Part shown: positions 50,514-59,707 of the stretch, piece by piece | Position numbering within the stretch: the first letter of the stretch is position 1 | Layout: the number at the start of each line of letters is the position of its first letter | NCBI RefSeq assembly: GCF_017743735.1 | Contig: NZ_JAGHRO010000002.1 | Location: 248,001 to 312,000, forward strand | Source: Shimia sp. R9_2 | Lineage (GTDB): Bacteria; Pseudomonadota; Alphaproteobacteria; Rhodobacterales; Rhodobacteraceae | Direction: 5' to 3' | DNA: 64,000 bases | Program-made: the position numbers and the translations under genes | The notes under the pieces: model-generated | What the model was told of the DNA's origin: nothing | Database searches by the model: none | The model's input: only the letters and a program-made list of their open reading frames with translations

Positions 50514-51268
50514 ATTTCGCCTCCTGACAGGCTCATGGCCGTTCCGTTGACCGAGCGCGCCGCCTCGCTGCACAGCCACATCGCCGCTCCCGCCACCTCA
50601 TCGACCTCGACAAATCGTTTTTGTGGATTGCCCCGCATGAGGCTGGCGCGCGCTTTGTCCGCGTCCATCCCGGTCTTCTCCATGATATTGGCCACCGAGC
50701 GCTGCAGCATCGGCGTGTCCACAAACCCCGGGCAGATCGCATTCACTGTGATCCCGCTCTCCGCCATCTCCAACGCCACCGACCGCGTCAGCCCCAAAAC
50801 CCCGTGTTTCGCCGCGCAATAGCCGCTCACATAGGGGTAGCCCTTCAGCCCTGCGGTCGAGGCCACCGCAATCAGTCGCCCCCAGCCCGCGCTCTGCATA
50901 TCGCCCAGCGCCGCCTGCCAGCTGTTCATCACGCCCAGCAGGTTCACCTCCAGCATGCCCCGCATCTGATCGGGCCGCATCTTGGCAAAGGGCACGCTCT
51001 CAGCAGCGCCCGCATTGGCCACGGCCACCGCAATCGGGCCAGACAAAGCACGCGCCTCAGACATTGCGGTGCCGAGCGCGGCTGCGTCGGTCACATCCGC
51101 GACTTTCCAGCCGATGAAACGGTGTTTGCCCGCTACCTCGCGCAATGGCCCCTCGCGTCTGCCCACAACGGTGACCCTGGCACCGGCGTGCGCCATCGCT
51201 TCGGCAATCGCCGCGCCGACGCCGGTGCCGCCGCCGGTGACCAAAACATGTTTGCCGTCGACACTCAT
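50510..51268 (-). CDS. Short-chain dehydrogenase/reductase of the anthraniloyl-CoA operon
   Basis: A 252-residue classical SDR. The cofactor loop is [18 protein letters not shown], then [10 protein letters not shown], and the catalytic Ser and Tyr-x3-Lys are in [20 protein letters not shown]. The Arg after VVGR points to NADP use. It is a likely 3-hydroxyacyl-CoA dehydrogenase step in the ring-derived chain. The start overlaps the monooxygenase stop as ATGA and the stop overlaps marR, so these are translated as one coupled run. Confidence 0.9.
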   Translation of the reverse strand: MSVDGKHVLVTGGGTGVGAAIAEAMAHAGARVTVVGRREGPLREVAGKHRFIGWKVADVTDAAALGTAMSEARALSGPIAVAVANAGAAESVPFAKMRPDQMRGMLEVNLLGVMNSWQAALGDMQSAGWGRLIAVASTAGLKGYPYVSGYCAAKHGVLGLTRSVALEMAESGITVNAICPGFVDTPMLQRSVANIMEKTGMDADKARASLMRGNPQKRFVEVDEVAGAAMWLCSEAARSVNGTAMSLSGGEI

Positions 51269-53559
51269 ACTCGGATCATCTCCGCTTCCCTGTCCGCCAG
51301 ACGCCACGCCTGATCGCGCCCAGCCTCATAAGGCAGCGACCAGGCGCTATGACGATCCCCAATCCGCGCCGCCTCATGCAGCGTCCAGTAAGGATCGGCC
51401 AGATGCGGGCGTCCCACCGCCACCAGATCGGCCCGCCCTGCCATCAGGATCGAATTGGCATGATCGGCCTCATAGATATTGCCCACCGCCATAGTCGCGA
51501 TGCCGGCCTCATTGCGGATGCGATCAGAAAACGGTGTCTGGAACATGCGGCCATATACGGGCTGCGCCTCGGTGCTGGTCTGCCCCGCGCTCACATCAAT
51601 GATGTCCGCGCCCGCCGCTTTGAACGCTTTGGCGATCTCCACTGCCTCCTGCGGGGTCACACCGTCATCGCCGAGCCAGTCATTGGCCGAAATCCGCACC
51701 GACATCGGCTTTTCCGCGGGCCAGACAGCCCGCATCGCGGCAAACACCTCCAACGGATAGCGCAGCCGGTTTTCCAAGCTACCACCGTATGCATCTGTGC
51801 GCTGATTGCTCACCGGCGAGATGAAGCTCGACAGCAGATAGCCATGGGCCGCGTGCAACTCGATCATGTCAAAGCCCGCACGGTCCGCCATCTGCGCCGA
51901 CGCCACAAACTGATCGCGGATCATGTCCATATCTGCTCGCGAGGCTTCGCGCGGTACCGCATTCCGCCCGCTCCATGGGATCGCAGAGGCAGAGATCAGC
52001 TCCCAATTGCCCTCCTTCAGCGGTGCATCCATCTCTTCCCAGCCAACTTGGGTGGAGCCTTTGCGCCCCGAATGGCCTATCTGGCAGCAGATCTTCGCAT
52101 CCGTCTCCTGATGCACAAAATCCGTCAGCCGCGCCCAGGCCGCCTCATGCTCCGGCGCATAAAGACCCGGACAGCCCGGCGTGATCCGCCCCTCGGCGCT
52201 CACGCAAGTCATCTCGGTAAACACCAGCCCCGCCCCGCCTTTGCCGCGCTCGCCATAGTGGATCAGATGCCAATCGGTCGGGCAGCCCTCAACCGCTTTA
52301 TATTGCGCCATAGGCGACACCACGATGCGGTTTTGCAGGTCCATCTCGCGCAATTTATACGGCGCAAACATCGGCGCTCGCACGGGAGCCTCTTTTGACA
52401 CGCCCGCCTGCGCCTGAAACCAAGCCTCCGCGCTCTCAAGCCAATCTGCATCGCGCAGACGCAGGTTTTCATGGCTGATCCGCTGGCTGCGCGTCAGCAG
52501 CGCATAGTTGAACTGCACGGGGTCCAGATCGAGATAGCGCTCCACCTCCTCAAACCACTCCAGCGAATTGCGCGCCGCCGATTGCAGGCGCAGCACATCG
52601 AGCCGCCGCTCGTCCTGATAGCGCTCAAACGCCGCCGCCATTGTCGGCTCGCTATGCAAAAATTCCGCCAGCGCAATCGCACTGTCAAAGGCCAGCCTTG
52701 TGCCAGACCCAATGGAAAAATGCGCGGTGGCAGAGGCATCGCCCAACAGAACCACATTCTCATGATGCCAGGTCTCACAGAGCACACGCGGGAAGTTCAT
52801 GAACACCGCCGAGCCCCGCAAATGCGCCGCATTGCTCATCAGATCATGCCCGCCAAGGTGATCGGCAAAGACCACACGGCAGGTCTCCACAATCTCCTCT
52901 TTGGACATGTCTTCAAACCCGAAGCTGTCCCAGGTGTCCTGCCCGCACTCCACAATGAAGGTCGCTGTGTCATCGTCAAACTGATAGACATGCGCCCAGA
53001 TCCAGCCGTGCGCGGTTTTCTCAAAGATGAAGGTGAAGGCGTCGTCAAATTTCTGATGCGTACCCAGCCAGACAAACTTGCAGGCCCGCACGTCGATCTC
53101 CGGCTTGAAGTGTTCGGCATAGGCCTCCCGCACCCGGCTGTTCAACCCATCACAACCCACCACCAGATCATACTCTGCGCGGATCGCCTCCACATCGTCA
53201 AACTCCGCCTCAAAGCGCAGCTCGACCCCGAGTTCCCGCGCACGATCCTGCAGCAGGATCAGCATCTGCCGCCGGCCAATCCCGGCAAACCCATGCCCGC
53301 CAGAGACCGTCCGCACCCCGTCATGCACCACCGCAATGTCATCCCAATAGGCAAAGTGATCGCGGATCATCTGCGCGCTTTTGGGATCATTCTGGGAGAG
53401 GTTCTCCAGCGCGTCATCTGACAGCACCACGCCCCAGCCAAAGGTGTCATTGGCGCGGTTGCGCTCAAACACCGTGATCTCATGCGACGGGTCGCGCAGC
53501 TTCATGGAAATGGCAAAGTACAGCCCGGCGGGACCACCGCCCAAACACGCAATACGCAT
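51265..53559 (-). CDS. Anthraniloyl-CoA (2-aminobenzoyl-CoA) monooxygenase/reductase
   Basis: The 764-residue fusion is the signature enzyme of aerobic 2-aminobenzoyl-CoA degradation. Residues 1 to about 390 are a class A flavin monooxygenase ([17 protein letters not shown] loop; [20 protein letters not shown]). From about residue 394 comes an old-yellow-enzyme domain ([37 protein letters not shown]). The first half hydroxylates the ring and the second half reduces it. It starts at ATG 53559 with GGAGGGG and is the first gene of the nine-gene operon. A salicylyl-CoA hydroxylase role is the main alternative. Confidence 0.92.
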   Translation of the reverse strand: MRIACLGGGPAGLYFAISMKLRDPSHEITVFERNRANDTFGWGVVLSDDALENLSQNDPKSAQMIRDHFAYWDDIAVVHDGVRTVSGGHGFAGIGRRQMLILLQDRARELGVELRFEAEFDDVEAIRAEYDLVVGCDGLNSRVREAYAEHFKPEIDVRACKFVWLGTHQKFDDAFTFIFEKTAHGWIWAHVYQFDDDTATFIVECGQDTWDSFGFEDMSKEEIVETCRVVFADHLGGHDLMSNAAHLRGSAVFMNFPRVLCETWHHENVVLLGDASATAHFSIGSGTRLAFDSAIALAEFLHSEPTMAAAFERYQDERRLDVLRLQSAARNSLEWFEEVERYLDLDPVQFNYALLTRSQRISHENLRLRDADWLESAEAWFQAQAGVSKEAPVRAPMFAPYKLREMDLQNRIVVSPMAQYKAVEGCPTDWHLIHYGERGKGGAGLVFTEMTCVSAEGRITPGCPGLYAPEHEAAWARLTDFVHQETDAKICCQIGHSGRKGSTQVGWEEMDAPLKEGNWELISASAIPWSGRNAVPREASRADMDMIRDQFVASAQMADRAGFDMIELHAAHGYLLSSFISPVSNQRTDAYGGSLENRLRYPLEVFAAMRAVWPAEKPMSVRISANDWLGDDGVTPQEAVEIAKAFKAAGADIIDVSAGQTSTEAQPVYGRMFQTPFSDRIRNEAGIATMAVGNIYEADHANSILMAGRADLVAVGRPHLADPYWTLHEAARIGDRHSAWSLPYEAGRDQAWRLADREAEMIRV

Positions 53560-53635
53560 ACACCCCTCCTGATGCGTCCTTCGCGAGGCCCAAACGCCCC
53601 GTCACACAATCAGGCTAGGGTGAGTCGGAATTTAC

Positions 53636-53654
53636 TTCAAGCTTGAAATTTCAA
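53636..53654 (-). promoter_or_regulatory. Overlapping palindromes upstream of the anthraniloyl-CoA operon, candidate MarR operator
   Basis: Two perfect 12-base palindromes overlap: TTCAAGCTTGAA (53636-53647) and TTGAAATTTCAA (53643-53654). They lie 77-95 bases upstream of the monooxygenase start, in the gap shared with the divergent reductase gene. The TTGAA/TTCAA half-sites fit the size of MarR operators, and a MarR gene is in the operon. Confidence 0.55.
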
Positions 53655-53764
53655 ACTTAAAGATTTCTCCTGTGCGCGATTTCCGAGCCCCCGCTGCTGA
53701 AAATCCATTGCACGGCGGGCAGGCCCATGGTTCGATCAAGGTCCCATAACGCAAAGGACACGCC

Positions 53765-54847
53765 ATGACCCTGCCCGCCACAATGTCCGCCATGATCCTA
53801 ACCGGCCATGGAGACATGGACAAATATGAATGGCGCACCAACTGGCCCGTGCCACAGCCGGGCGCTGGCGAAGTGCTTGTGCGTGTGCGGGCCTGCGGCA
53901 TGAACAACACCGATGTGAACACCCGCGCAGGCTGGTACTCCAAGGCGGTCACCGGCGCGACGTCAGGTGCCATCGAGGAAACACCTGACGGCGAAGACCC
54001 CAGCTGGGGCGGCAAACCGCTCGCCTTCCCCCGCATCCAAGGCGCAGACATCTGCGGCGAAGTGGTGGCTGTGGGCAATGGTGTCGACACTGACCGCATT
54101 GGCGAGCGCATCATCACCGACTGCTGGGTGCGCGACCCGGAGGATCTCACCGACAAAACCAAAACCGGCTATGTGGGCTCCGAGATTGATGGCGGGTTTG
54201 CAGAATACTGCGTCCTGCCCGCGCGTAATGCGCTCAAAGTGGTTTCGGACCTCTCAGATGCCGAGCTTGCCACCTTTTCCTGCTCCTACTCCACCGCCGA
54301 AGGCATGTTGACCCGCGCGCAGGTCACGGCCACTGACACGATTCTTGTGCCCGGCGCATCCGGCGGCGTCGGCGGCGCATTGATCCAACTGGCCAAGCGG
54401 CGCGGCGCGCGGGTGATTGCCATGGCCAGCGAAGCCAAACACGCCGCTGTAGCCGAACTTGGCCCCGACCGTATCCTGCCCCGCGCGCCAGAGAACCTGC
54501 GCGCCGCTTTGGGGGCTGAGAAAATCACCGTGGTCGCAGACGTTGTGGGCGGCCCCGACTGGCCCAAGCTCATCGACATTCTGGATCGCGGCGGGCGCTA
54601 CACCTGCTCCGGTGCCATTGCCGGGCCGATGGTGGATCTGGACCTGCGCACGCTTTACCTGCGCGACCTCACTTTCACCGGCTCCACCGTGATCGATCTG
54701 GAGGTCATGCCCAACCTGATCCGCTATATTGAGGCTGGCGAAATCAAGCCAGCGCTTGCCGCCACGTACCCGCTCTCAGAGCTTAAGGCGGCGCAATCTG
54801 CCTTCATCGCCAAAGAGCACACCGGCAATATCGTGGTCACACCCTGA
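53765..54847 (+). CDS. Medium-chain dehydrogenase/reductase (alcohol dehydrogenase/quinone reductase type)
   Basis: A 360-residue MDR protein. GroES-like N-terminal part: VRVRACGMNNTDVNTRAGW, then GADICGEVVAVGNGVDT. The Rossmann segment is LVPGASGGVGGALIQLAKRRGARVIAMAS, typical of NADPH-using members. The usual structural-zinc cysteine quartet is not seen, so it is closer to quinone-reductase-like enzymes. It is divergent from the anthraniloyl-CoA operon, and the operator-like palindromes lie between the two. A role in that pathway is possible but unproven. Confidence 0.82.
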   Translation: MTLPATMSAMILTGHGDMDKYEWRTNWPVPQPGAGEVLVRVRACGMNNTDVNTRAGWYSKAVTGATSGAIEETPDGEDPSWGGKPLAFPRIQGADICGEVVAVGNGVDTDRIGERIITDCWVRDPEDLTDKTKTGYVGSEIDGGFAEYCVLPARNALKVVSDLSDAELATFSCSYSTAEGMLTRAQVTATDTILVPGASGGVGGALIQLAKRRGARVIAMASEAKHAAVAELGPDRILPRAPENLRAALGAEKITVVADVVGGPDWPKLIDILDRGGRYTCSGAIAGPMVDLDLRTLYLRDLTFTGSTVIDLEVMPNLIRYIEAGEIKPALAATYPLSELKAAQSAFIAKEHTGNIVVTP

Positions 54848-54849
54848 GC

Positions 54850-55233
54850 ATGTCTGTCGACGCCTATTTCGCCACGCTCCCCGAAGCCCCACGCACTCAG
54901 CTGTCAGCGGTGCGCGCGCTGCTTCATGGCGCGGCACAGGCGGCAAACATCCCGCTCAGCGAAAGCCTGAAATGGGGGCAGCCCAGCTTTGCCCCGCCCC
55001 GCAAACTGGGCACCCCCGTGCGCCTGTCATGGTCCGAGAAAACCCCGGACCATTGCGCTTTTCTTGTGCATTGTCAGACCACTCTGGTGGAAAGCTGGCG
55101 TCATATGTATGCCGCGCGCTTCACCTATGACGGCACCCGCGCCGTGCATCTCCCGCTTGCGTCAAGCTTGCCTGAAGATGCCCTGCACCAGATGGCCGTC
55201 ATGGCCTTCACCTATCACGCAGCCAAACCTTGA
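54850..55233 (+). CDS. DUF1801 (YdhG-like) domain protein
   Basis: A 127-residue protein with the DUF1801 pattern: YFATLPEAPRTQLSAVRALL at the start, SLKWGQPSFAP in the middle and LVHCQTTLVESWRHMY after that. Structures of the family resemble small iron-chaperone or frataxin-like folds, but function is unclear. It starts two bases after the reductase stop, so both form one unit. The last 19 bases overlap the 3' end of the convergent guaD gene. Confidence 0.8.
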   Translation: MSVDAYFATLPEAPRTQLSAVRALLHGAAQAANIPLSESLKWGQPSFAPPRKLGTPVRLSWSEKTPDHCAFLVHCQTTLVESWRHMYAARFTYDGTRAVHLPLASSLPEDALHQMAVMAFTYHAAKP

Positions 55234-56522
55234 GCCTTCTGCGCCGCACCGGCCACATAGGTCTGTGCCACCGCGCGGTCATCGCCCATCATCATCAGAA
55301 CAAACAGCTCCTCAGCGAGCGTTTCGGCAGCCTCCATCCGCAGCGCCATGGCAGAGGTCGCACGCGCATCGAGCACCACAACATCCGCCGCACTGCCCAC
55401 CTCAAGCGTGCCAATCTCATCCGCCATGCCAAGCGTCTGCGCATTGCCGCGCGTGATCCAGTGAAACGCCTGATAAGGATGCAGCGCCTGCCCCTGAAGT
55501 TGCAGCACCTTGTAGCCCTCATTCAACGTCTGCAGCATCGAGTAGCTTGTGCCCGCGCCAATATCAGTGGCGATCCCGCTCTGAATGCCCCGCGCCTTCA
55601 GCCCTGCCTGATCAAACAGGCCGGAGCCGAGAAACAGGTTGGAGGTTGGGCAAAACACCGGATGCGCCCCGGTCTCTGCCAGCGCATCGATCTCGCGCGG
55701 CTCCAGATGGATCGCATGGCCCAGAAACAGCTTATCGGTCACCAAACCGGCCCGCTGATAGACATCCAGATAGTCCCGCGCCTCCGGATAGAGCTCCTTT
55801 GTGAAGGCGATCTCAGCTTTGTTTTCGCTCAGATGCGTCTGCACAAAACAGTCCGGATGCTCCGCCACCAGCGCGCCAGACATTTCCAGCTGTTCAGGGG
55901 TCGAGGTGATCGCAAACCGTGGCGTGATGGCATAGCGCGCGCGGCCCTGACCATGCCATTTGGCAATCAGCCGCTTGGTCGCGTCATAGCCCTCCTGCGC
56001 GCTGTCCATCAGGCCCTCTGGCGCATTGCGGTCCATCATGGTTTTGCCGCCGATCATGCACATGTCGCGCCGTGCGGCCTCGGCAAAGAAAGCCTCAGCA
56101 GAGGTTTCATGCACGGAACAAAACGCCATCGCGGTTGTGGTGCCATGACCGGTCAGCTGATCACAAAACGCCGCCGCCATCCGCGCAGCATAGTTGGCAT
56201 CCGCAAAGCCCAACTCGGCGGGGAATGTGTAGTTGTTCAGCCAATCCAGCAGCTGTGAGCCCCAGCTGGCAATTACCTGCACCTGCGGGAAATGCAGATG
56301 CATATCAATGAACCCCGGCATCAGCAGATGCGGACGGTGATCCACCACCTCCGCACCCTGCGCCTTGGCCACCACATCGGCGTGCGCGCCCATGGCGATG
56401 ATCCGGCCATCCGAAATCAGGATCGCGCCATCCTCAAGATATTGAAAGCTCGCCACATCTTCGGGCCACTGCGGCTCTGCCACAAAGTTCAACACGCGTC
56501 CGCGCAACAGTTTTTGCACCAT
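55215..56522 (-). CDS. guaD: Guanine deaminase
   Basis: A 435-residue amidohydrolase turning guanine into xanthine, the substrate of the xanthine dehydrogenase encoded just upstream. The metal-binding HxH is in GFIDMHLHFPQ, and FVQTHLSENKAEIAF, FLGHAIHLEPREID and GIATDIGAGTSYSML carry the other metal and substrate residues of guanine deaminases. AGAGAGGTC lies before the ATG. It follows xdhC by 23 bases on the same transcript. Confidence 0.92.
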   Translation of the reverse strand: MVQKLLRGRVLNFVAEPQWPEDVASFQYLEDGAILISDGRIIAMGAHADVVAKAQGAEVVDHRPHLLMPGFIDMHLHFPQVQVIASWGSQLLDWLNNYTFPAELGFADANYAARMAAAFCDQLTGHGTTTAMAFCSVHETSAEAFFAEAARRDMCMIGGKTMMDRNAPEGLMDSAQEGYDATKRLIAKWHGQGRARYAITPRFAITSTPEQLEMSGALVAEHPDCFVQTHLSENKAEIAFTKELYPEARDYLDVYQRAGLVTDKLFLGHAIHLEPREIDALAETGAHPVFCPTSNLFLGSGLFDQAGLKARGIQSGIATDIGAGTSYSMLQTLNEGYKVLQLQGQALHPYQAFHWITRGNAQTLGMADEIGTLEVGSAADVVVLDARATSAMALRMEAAETLAEELFVLMMMGDDRAVAQTYVAGAAQKAQGLAA

Positions 56523-56545
56523 TCTTTGACCTCTCTAAGGCCGCC

Positions 56546-57388
56546 TCACATGGTGGGTGAGACAACCGGTTCTGCGGCAGGTTCAGAGGTCAATGCCGCG
56601 ATCACATCTGCCACAACGAGGGCTGCAATCACGGACGGCCGCTTGTCGCGGCTACCGCGCACCCCCGGGACCATCCCGATGGGGCAATTCAGTGTTTCCG
56701 TGCTTTGCCCCTCACAGTGCGTGCGGGCAAAACTCTCAAATTTTGCACGTTTGGTGGCGGACCCGATCATCCCCACCCAACATGCGTTTCCTTTTGCAAG
56801 CGCTTCAGATGTCAGCAGAAAATCCAAAGCGTGATCATGCGTCAGGACGATGAACGCACTACCTTGAGGCGCGCTGCGCACCTCGGCTTCCGGCAATGCG
56901 GTCAGGCGCTTTTCAACAGAAGCGCCTGCCATGTCAAGCTCCTCTGCGCGGCTGTCCACCAGCACGCAGCGCACGGGTAGATGCTGAAACTGATCCGCCA
57001 AGGCACGCCCGACATGGCCCGCGCCAAAGACATAGACATGGGGCAGCGCCGCCTCAGAGCGTGTGACTTCCGCCACTGCCTCTTCCCGCGCAGCCGCGTC
57101 CATCCTTGTCAATGTCAGCTCCACACGCCCGCCGCAGCACTGGCCGATCTCCGGCCCCAGCGGCACATCCATGTGACCGGCCTCCGTGCCAAGGCGCAGC
57201 AGTTTGCGCGCCTCATCCAGCGCCATATACTCAAGCTGCCCGCCCCCAATGGTGCCTGTCATGGCGTGGGGTGCGACAAACATCACAGCGCCTTCTTCGC
57301 GGGGCGAACTGCCCCGCACGCGGGTGATCTCCACCCGCATCACCGCGGGTTCGCGGTCCAGAAACGCTATAAGGTCAGCCGCTTTCAA
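56546..57388 (-). CDS. xdhC: Xanthine dehydrogenase accessory protein XdhC
   Basis: A 280-residue chaperone that helps insert sulfurated molybdenum cofactor into xanthine dehydrogenase. Features are VRGSSPREEGAVMFVAPH, TGTIGGGQLEYMALDEAR, GQCCGGRVELTL and a C-terminal Rossmann domain with VYVFGAGHVGRAL. The start is taken as TTG 57388, which overlaps the xdhB stop (TTGA) and has GGAGCGG upstream. The frame extends to 57454 without a better start. It sits between xdhB and guaD. Confidence 0.9.
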   Translation of the reverse strand: MKAADLIAFLDREPAVMRVEITRVRGSSPREEGAVMFVAPHAMTGTIGGGQLEYMALDEARKLLRLGTEAGHMDVPLGPEIGQCCGGRVELTLTRMDAAAREEAVAEVTRSEAALPHVYVFGAGHVGRALADQFQHLPVRCVLVDSRAEELDMAGASVEKRLTALPEAEVRSAPQGSAFIVLTHDHALDFLLTSEALAKGNACWVGMIGSATKRAKFESFARTHCEGQSTETLNCPIGMVPGVRGSRDKRPSVIAALVVADVIAALTSEPAAEPVVSPTM

Positions 57389-59697
57389 CCGCGCATCCGC
57401 TCCACCGCCATCAGCACACGCTCGGGCGTTGCCGGCGCATCCAAACGCGGGCATTCGGCGTAGTCCGCGACCGAGGCCACCGCCATGCCCAAGGCCTCAA
57501 ACACACAGATCGGCAGCATAAACGGCGGCTCGCCCACCGCTTTGGAGCGTTTGATGGTCAGCTCGCGGTTTTCAGACCAATCCGCCAGATTGACGTTGAA
57601 TTCGCGCGGAATGTCCCCGGCCAGCGGGATCTTATAGGTGCTTGGCGCATGGGTCTTCAGCTGGCCTTTCTGGTCCCACCAAAGCTCCTCGGTGGTGAGC
57701 CAGCCCATACCCTGCACAAAGGCGCCCTCAACCTGCCCTTTGTCCAGAACGGGGTTCAGCGACTTGCCCACATCATGCAGCACATCGGCACGATCCACCG
57801 TGTACTCGCCGGTCAGCGTATCCACCGAAACCTCGGCCACCGCCGCGCCGTAAGCATAGTAATAGAACGGACGCCCCTGCCCCTTCTCGCGGTCCCAATG
57901 GATCTTCGGCGTTTTGTAAAACCCCGCCGCCCAAAGCTGCACCCGCGCCATATAGGCCTGCTTGATGAACTCCCCAAAGGTGAACACCTGATCGCCCACA
58001 TGCACCTCATTGGGCGCAAACTTCACAAGCAGTGCATCCACACCGAAGTGATCACAGGCCCAGCGGATCAGCCGCTCCTTGATCTGATCACAAGCGTTCA
58101 GCGCCGCCATACCGTTCAGATCGGTGCCGGAACTTGCCGCCGTGGCGGAGGTGTTGGGTACTTTCTCGGTGGTGGTTTTGGTGATCTTGATGTGATCAAT
58201 ATCCACCTGAAACGCCTCAGCCACCACCTGCGCAATCTTGGTGTTCAGCCCTTGACCCATCTCTGTGCCGCCATGGTTCAGCATGATCGAGCCGTCATTG
58301 TAGATATGCACCAGCGCACCGGCCTGATTGTACCAGGTGGCGGTAAAGCTGATCCCGAATTTCACCGGCGTCAGCGAGATCCCTTTGCGGATGATCCCAC
58401 CCCTGGCGTTATGGGCCAGCACCGCTGCGCGACGCGCCTGATAGTCGGAACTCTGCTCCAGCTCTTCCACCAGACGCGGCATGACATTGTCCTCCACCGT
58501 CTGGTGATAAGGCGTCACATTGCGATCCGTGGTGCCGTAGAAGTTTGCCTTGCGCACCTCCAGCGGGTCTTTGCCAAGCTTATAGGCAATCTCTTCGATC
58601 ATCCGTTCTGCCGCGACAACTCCCTGCGGCCCGCCAAAGCCGCGAAACGCGGTATTGGAGACGGTGTTGGTCTTCATCGGGCGGCTTTGCAGTTTCACAT
58701 GCGGATAGAAATAGGCGTTGTCGGCGTGAAACAGCGCGCGGTCGGTCACCGGACCAGAGAGATCAGAGGTCCAGCCACAGCGCGCGGCAAAGACATTGTC
58801 CACCGCCTCGATCCGGCCCGCATCATCAAAGGCCACATCATAGTCGACCACAAAATCATGGCGCTTGCCGGTGCTCTCCATATCCTGATCGCGGTCAGGC
58901 CGGATTTTCACCGCACGGTTCCACTTCTTTGCGGCCAGCGCCGCCACGGCGGCAAACTGGTTCATCTGGCTTTCCTTGCCACCAAACCCGCCGCCCATGC
59001 GCCGCACATTCACCACCACCGCATTGTTGGGCACGCCCAGAACATGGGCCACCATATGCTGCGCCTCACTGGGGTGCTGGGTGGAGGAATGCACAATCAC
59101 ATCGTCATCTTCGCCCGGCATGGCAAAGGCAATGTGCCCCTCCAGATACATGTGATCCTGCCCGCCAATGCGCATCTGCCCGGCGATGCGATGGGCCGCA
59201 TTGGCCTGCCCCTCAGCCACATCCCCGCGCTGCAAGGTCATCGGATCAGTCACATGCGGATAGCCCTTGACCACCGCCTCATCCGCTTCAATCACGTGAT
59301 CCAGCGGCGCATACTCGATCTGCGCCAGCTCCACCGCGCGGCGGGCAATGTCGCGGCTTTCGGCCACCACGGCAAAGAGCACCTGCCCCCAGAATTCCAC
59401 CTTCTCCGTGGCAAAGAGCGGCTCATCATGCCGCCCCGTGGGGCTCACATCATTCACGCCGGGCACATCCTCAGCGGTCAGCACATCCACCACACCGGGG
59501 GCCGCGCGCACCGCGCTCAGATCCATCGACACGATCTTTGCATGGGCCACTTTTGCCGTGCCAAAATAGGCGTGCAACGTGCCCACGGGCTCGGCGATGT
59601 CATCACAGTAATCCGCCCCGCCGGAGACATGTTTGATCGCGCTGTCATGAATAAGGTCGGTGTGCGCCGAACCACGGATAGAGACATTCTGTTTCAT
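57385..59697 (-). CDS. xdhB: Xanthine dehydrogenase molybdopterin-binding subunit
   Basis: The 770-residue large subunit oxidises hypoxanthine and xanthine to urate. Molybdenum-cofactor features are VRRMGGGFGGKESQMNQFA, NTAFRGFGGPQGVVAAERMI (substrate arginine region), NHGGTEMGQGLNTKIAQVVA and the near C-terminal KRSKAVGEPPFML (catalytic Glu). Two tandem ATGs (59700 and 59697) follow GAGGAGA; the second has the better spacing. It is 10 bases after xdhA and overlaps xdhC. Confidence 0.94.
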   Translation of the reverse strand: MKQNVSIRGSAHTDLIHDSAIKHVSGGADYCDDIAEPVGTLHAYFGTAKVAHAKIVSMDLSAVRAAPGVVDVLTAEDVPGVNDVSPTGRHDEPLFATEKVEFWGQVLFAVVAESRDIARRAVELAQIEYAPLDHVIEADEAVVKGYPHVTDPMTLQRGDVAEGQANAAHRIAGQMRIGGQDHMYLEGHIAFAMPGEDDDVIVHSSTQHPSEAQHMVAHVLGVPNNAVVVNVRRMGGGFGGKESQMNQFAAVAALAAKKWNRAVKIRPDRDQDMESTGKRHDFVVDYDVAFDDAGRIEAVDNVFAARCGWTSDLSGPVTDRALFHADNAYFYPHVKLQSRPMKTNTVSNTAFRGFGGPQGVVAAERMIEEIAYKLGKDPLEVRKANFYGTTDRNVTPYHQTVEDNVMPRLVEELEQSSDYQARRAAVLAHNARGGIIRKGISLTPVKFGISFTATWYNQAGALVHIYNDGSIMLNHGGTEMGQGLNTKIAQVVAEAFQVDIDHIKITKTTTEKVPNTSATAASSGTDLNGMAALNACDQIKERLIRWACDHFGVDALLVKFAPNEVHVGDQVFTFGEFIKQAYMARVQLWAAGFYKTPKIHWDREKGQGRPFYYYAYGAAVAEVSVDTLTGEYTVDRADVLHDVGKSLNPVLDKGQVEGAFVQGMGWLTTEELWWDQKGQLKTHAPSTYKIPLAGDIPREFNVNLADWSENRELTIKRSKAVGEPPFMLPICVFEALGMAVASVADYAECPRLDAPATPERVLMAVERMRG

Positions 59698-59707
59698 CAT
59701 TCTCTCC

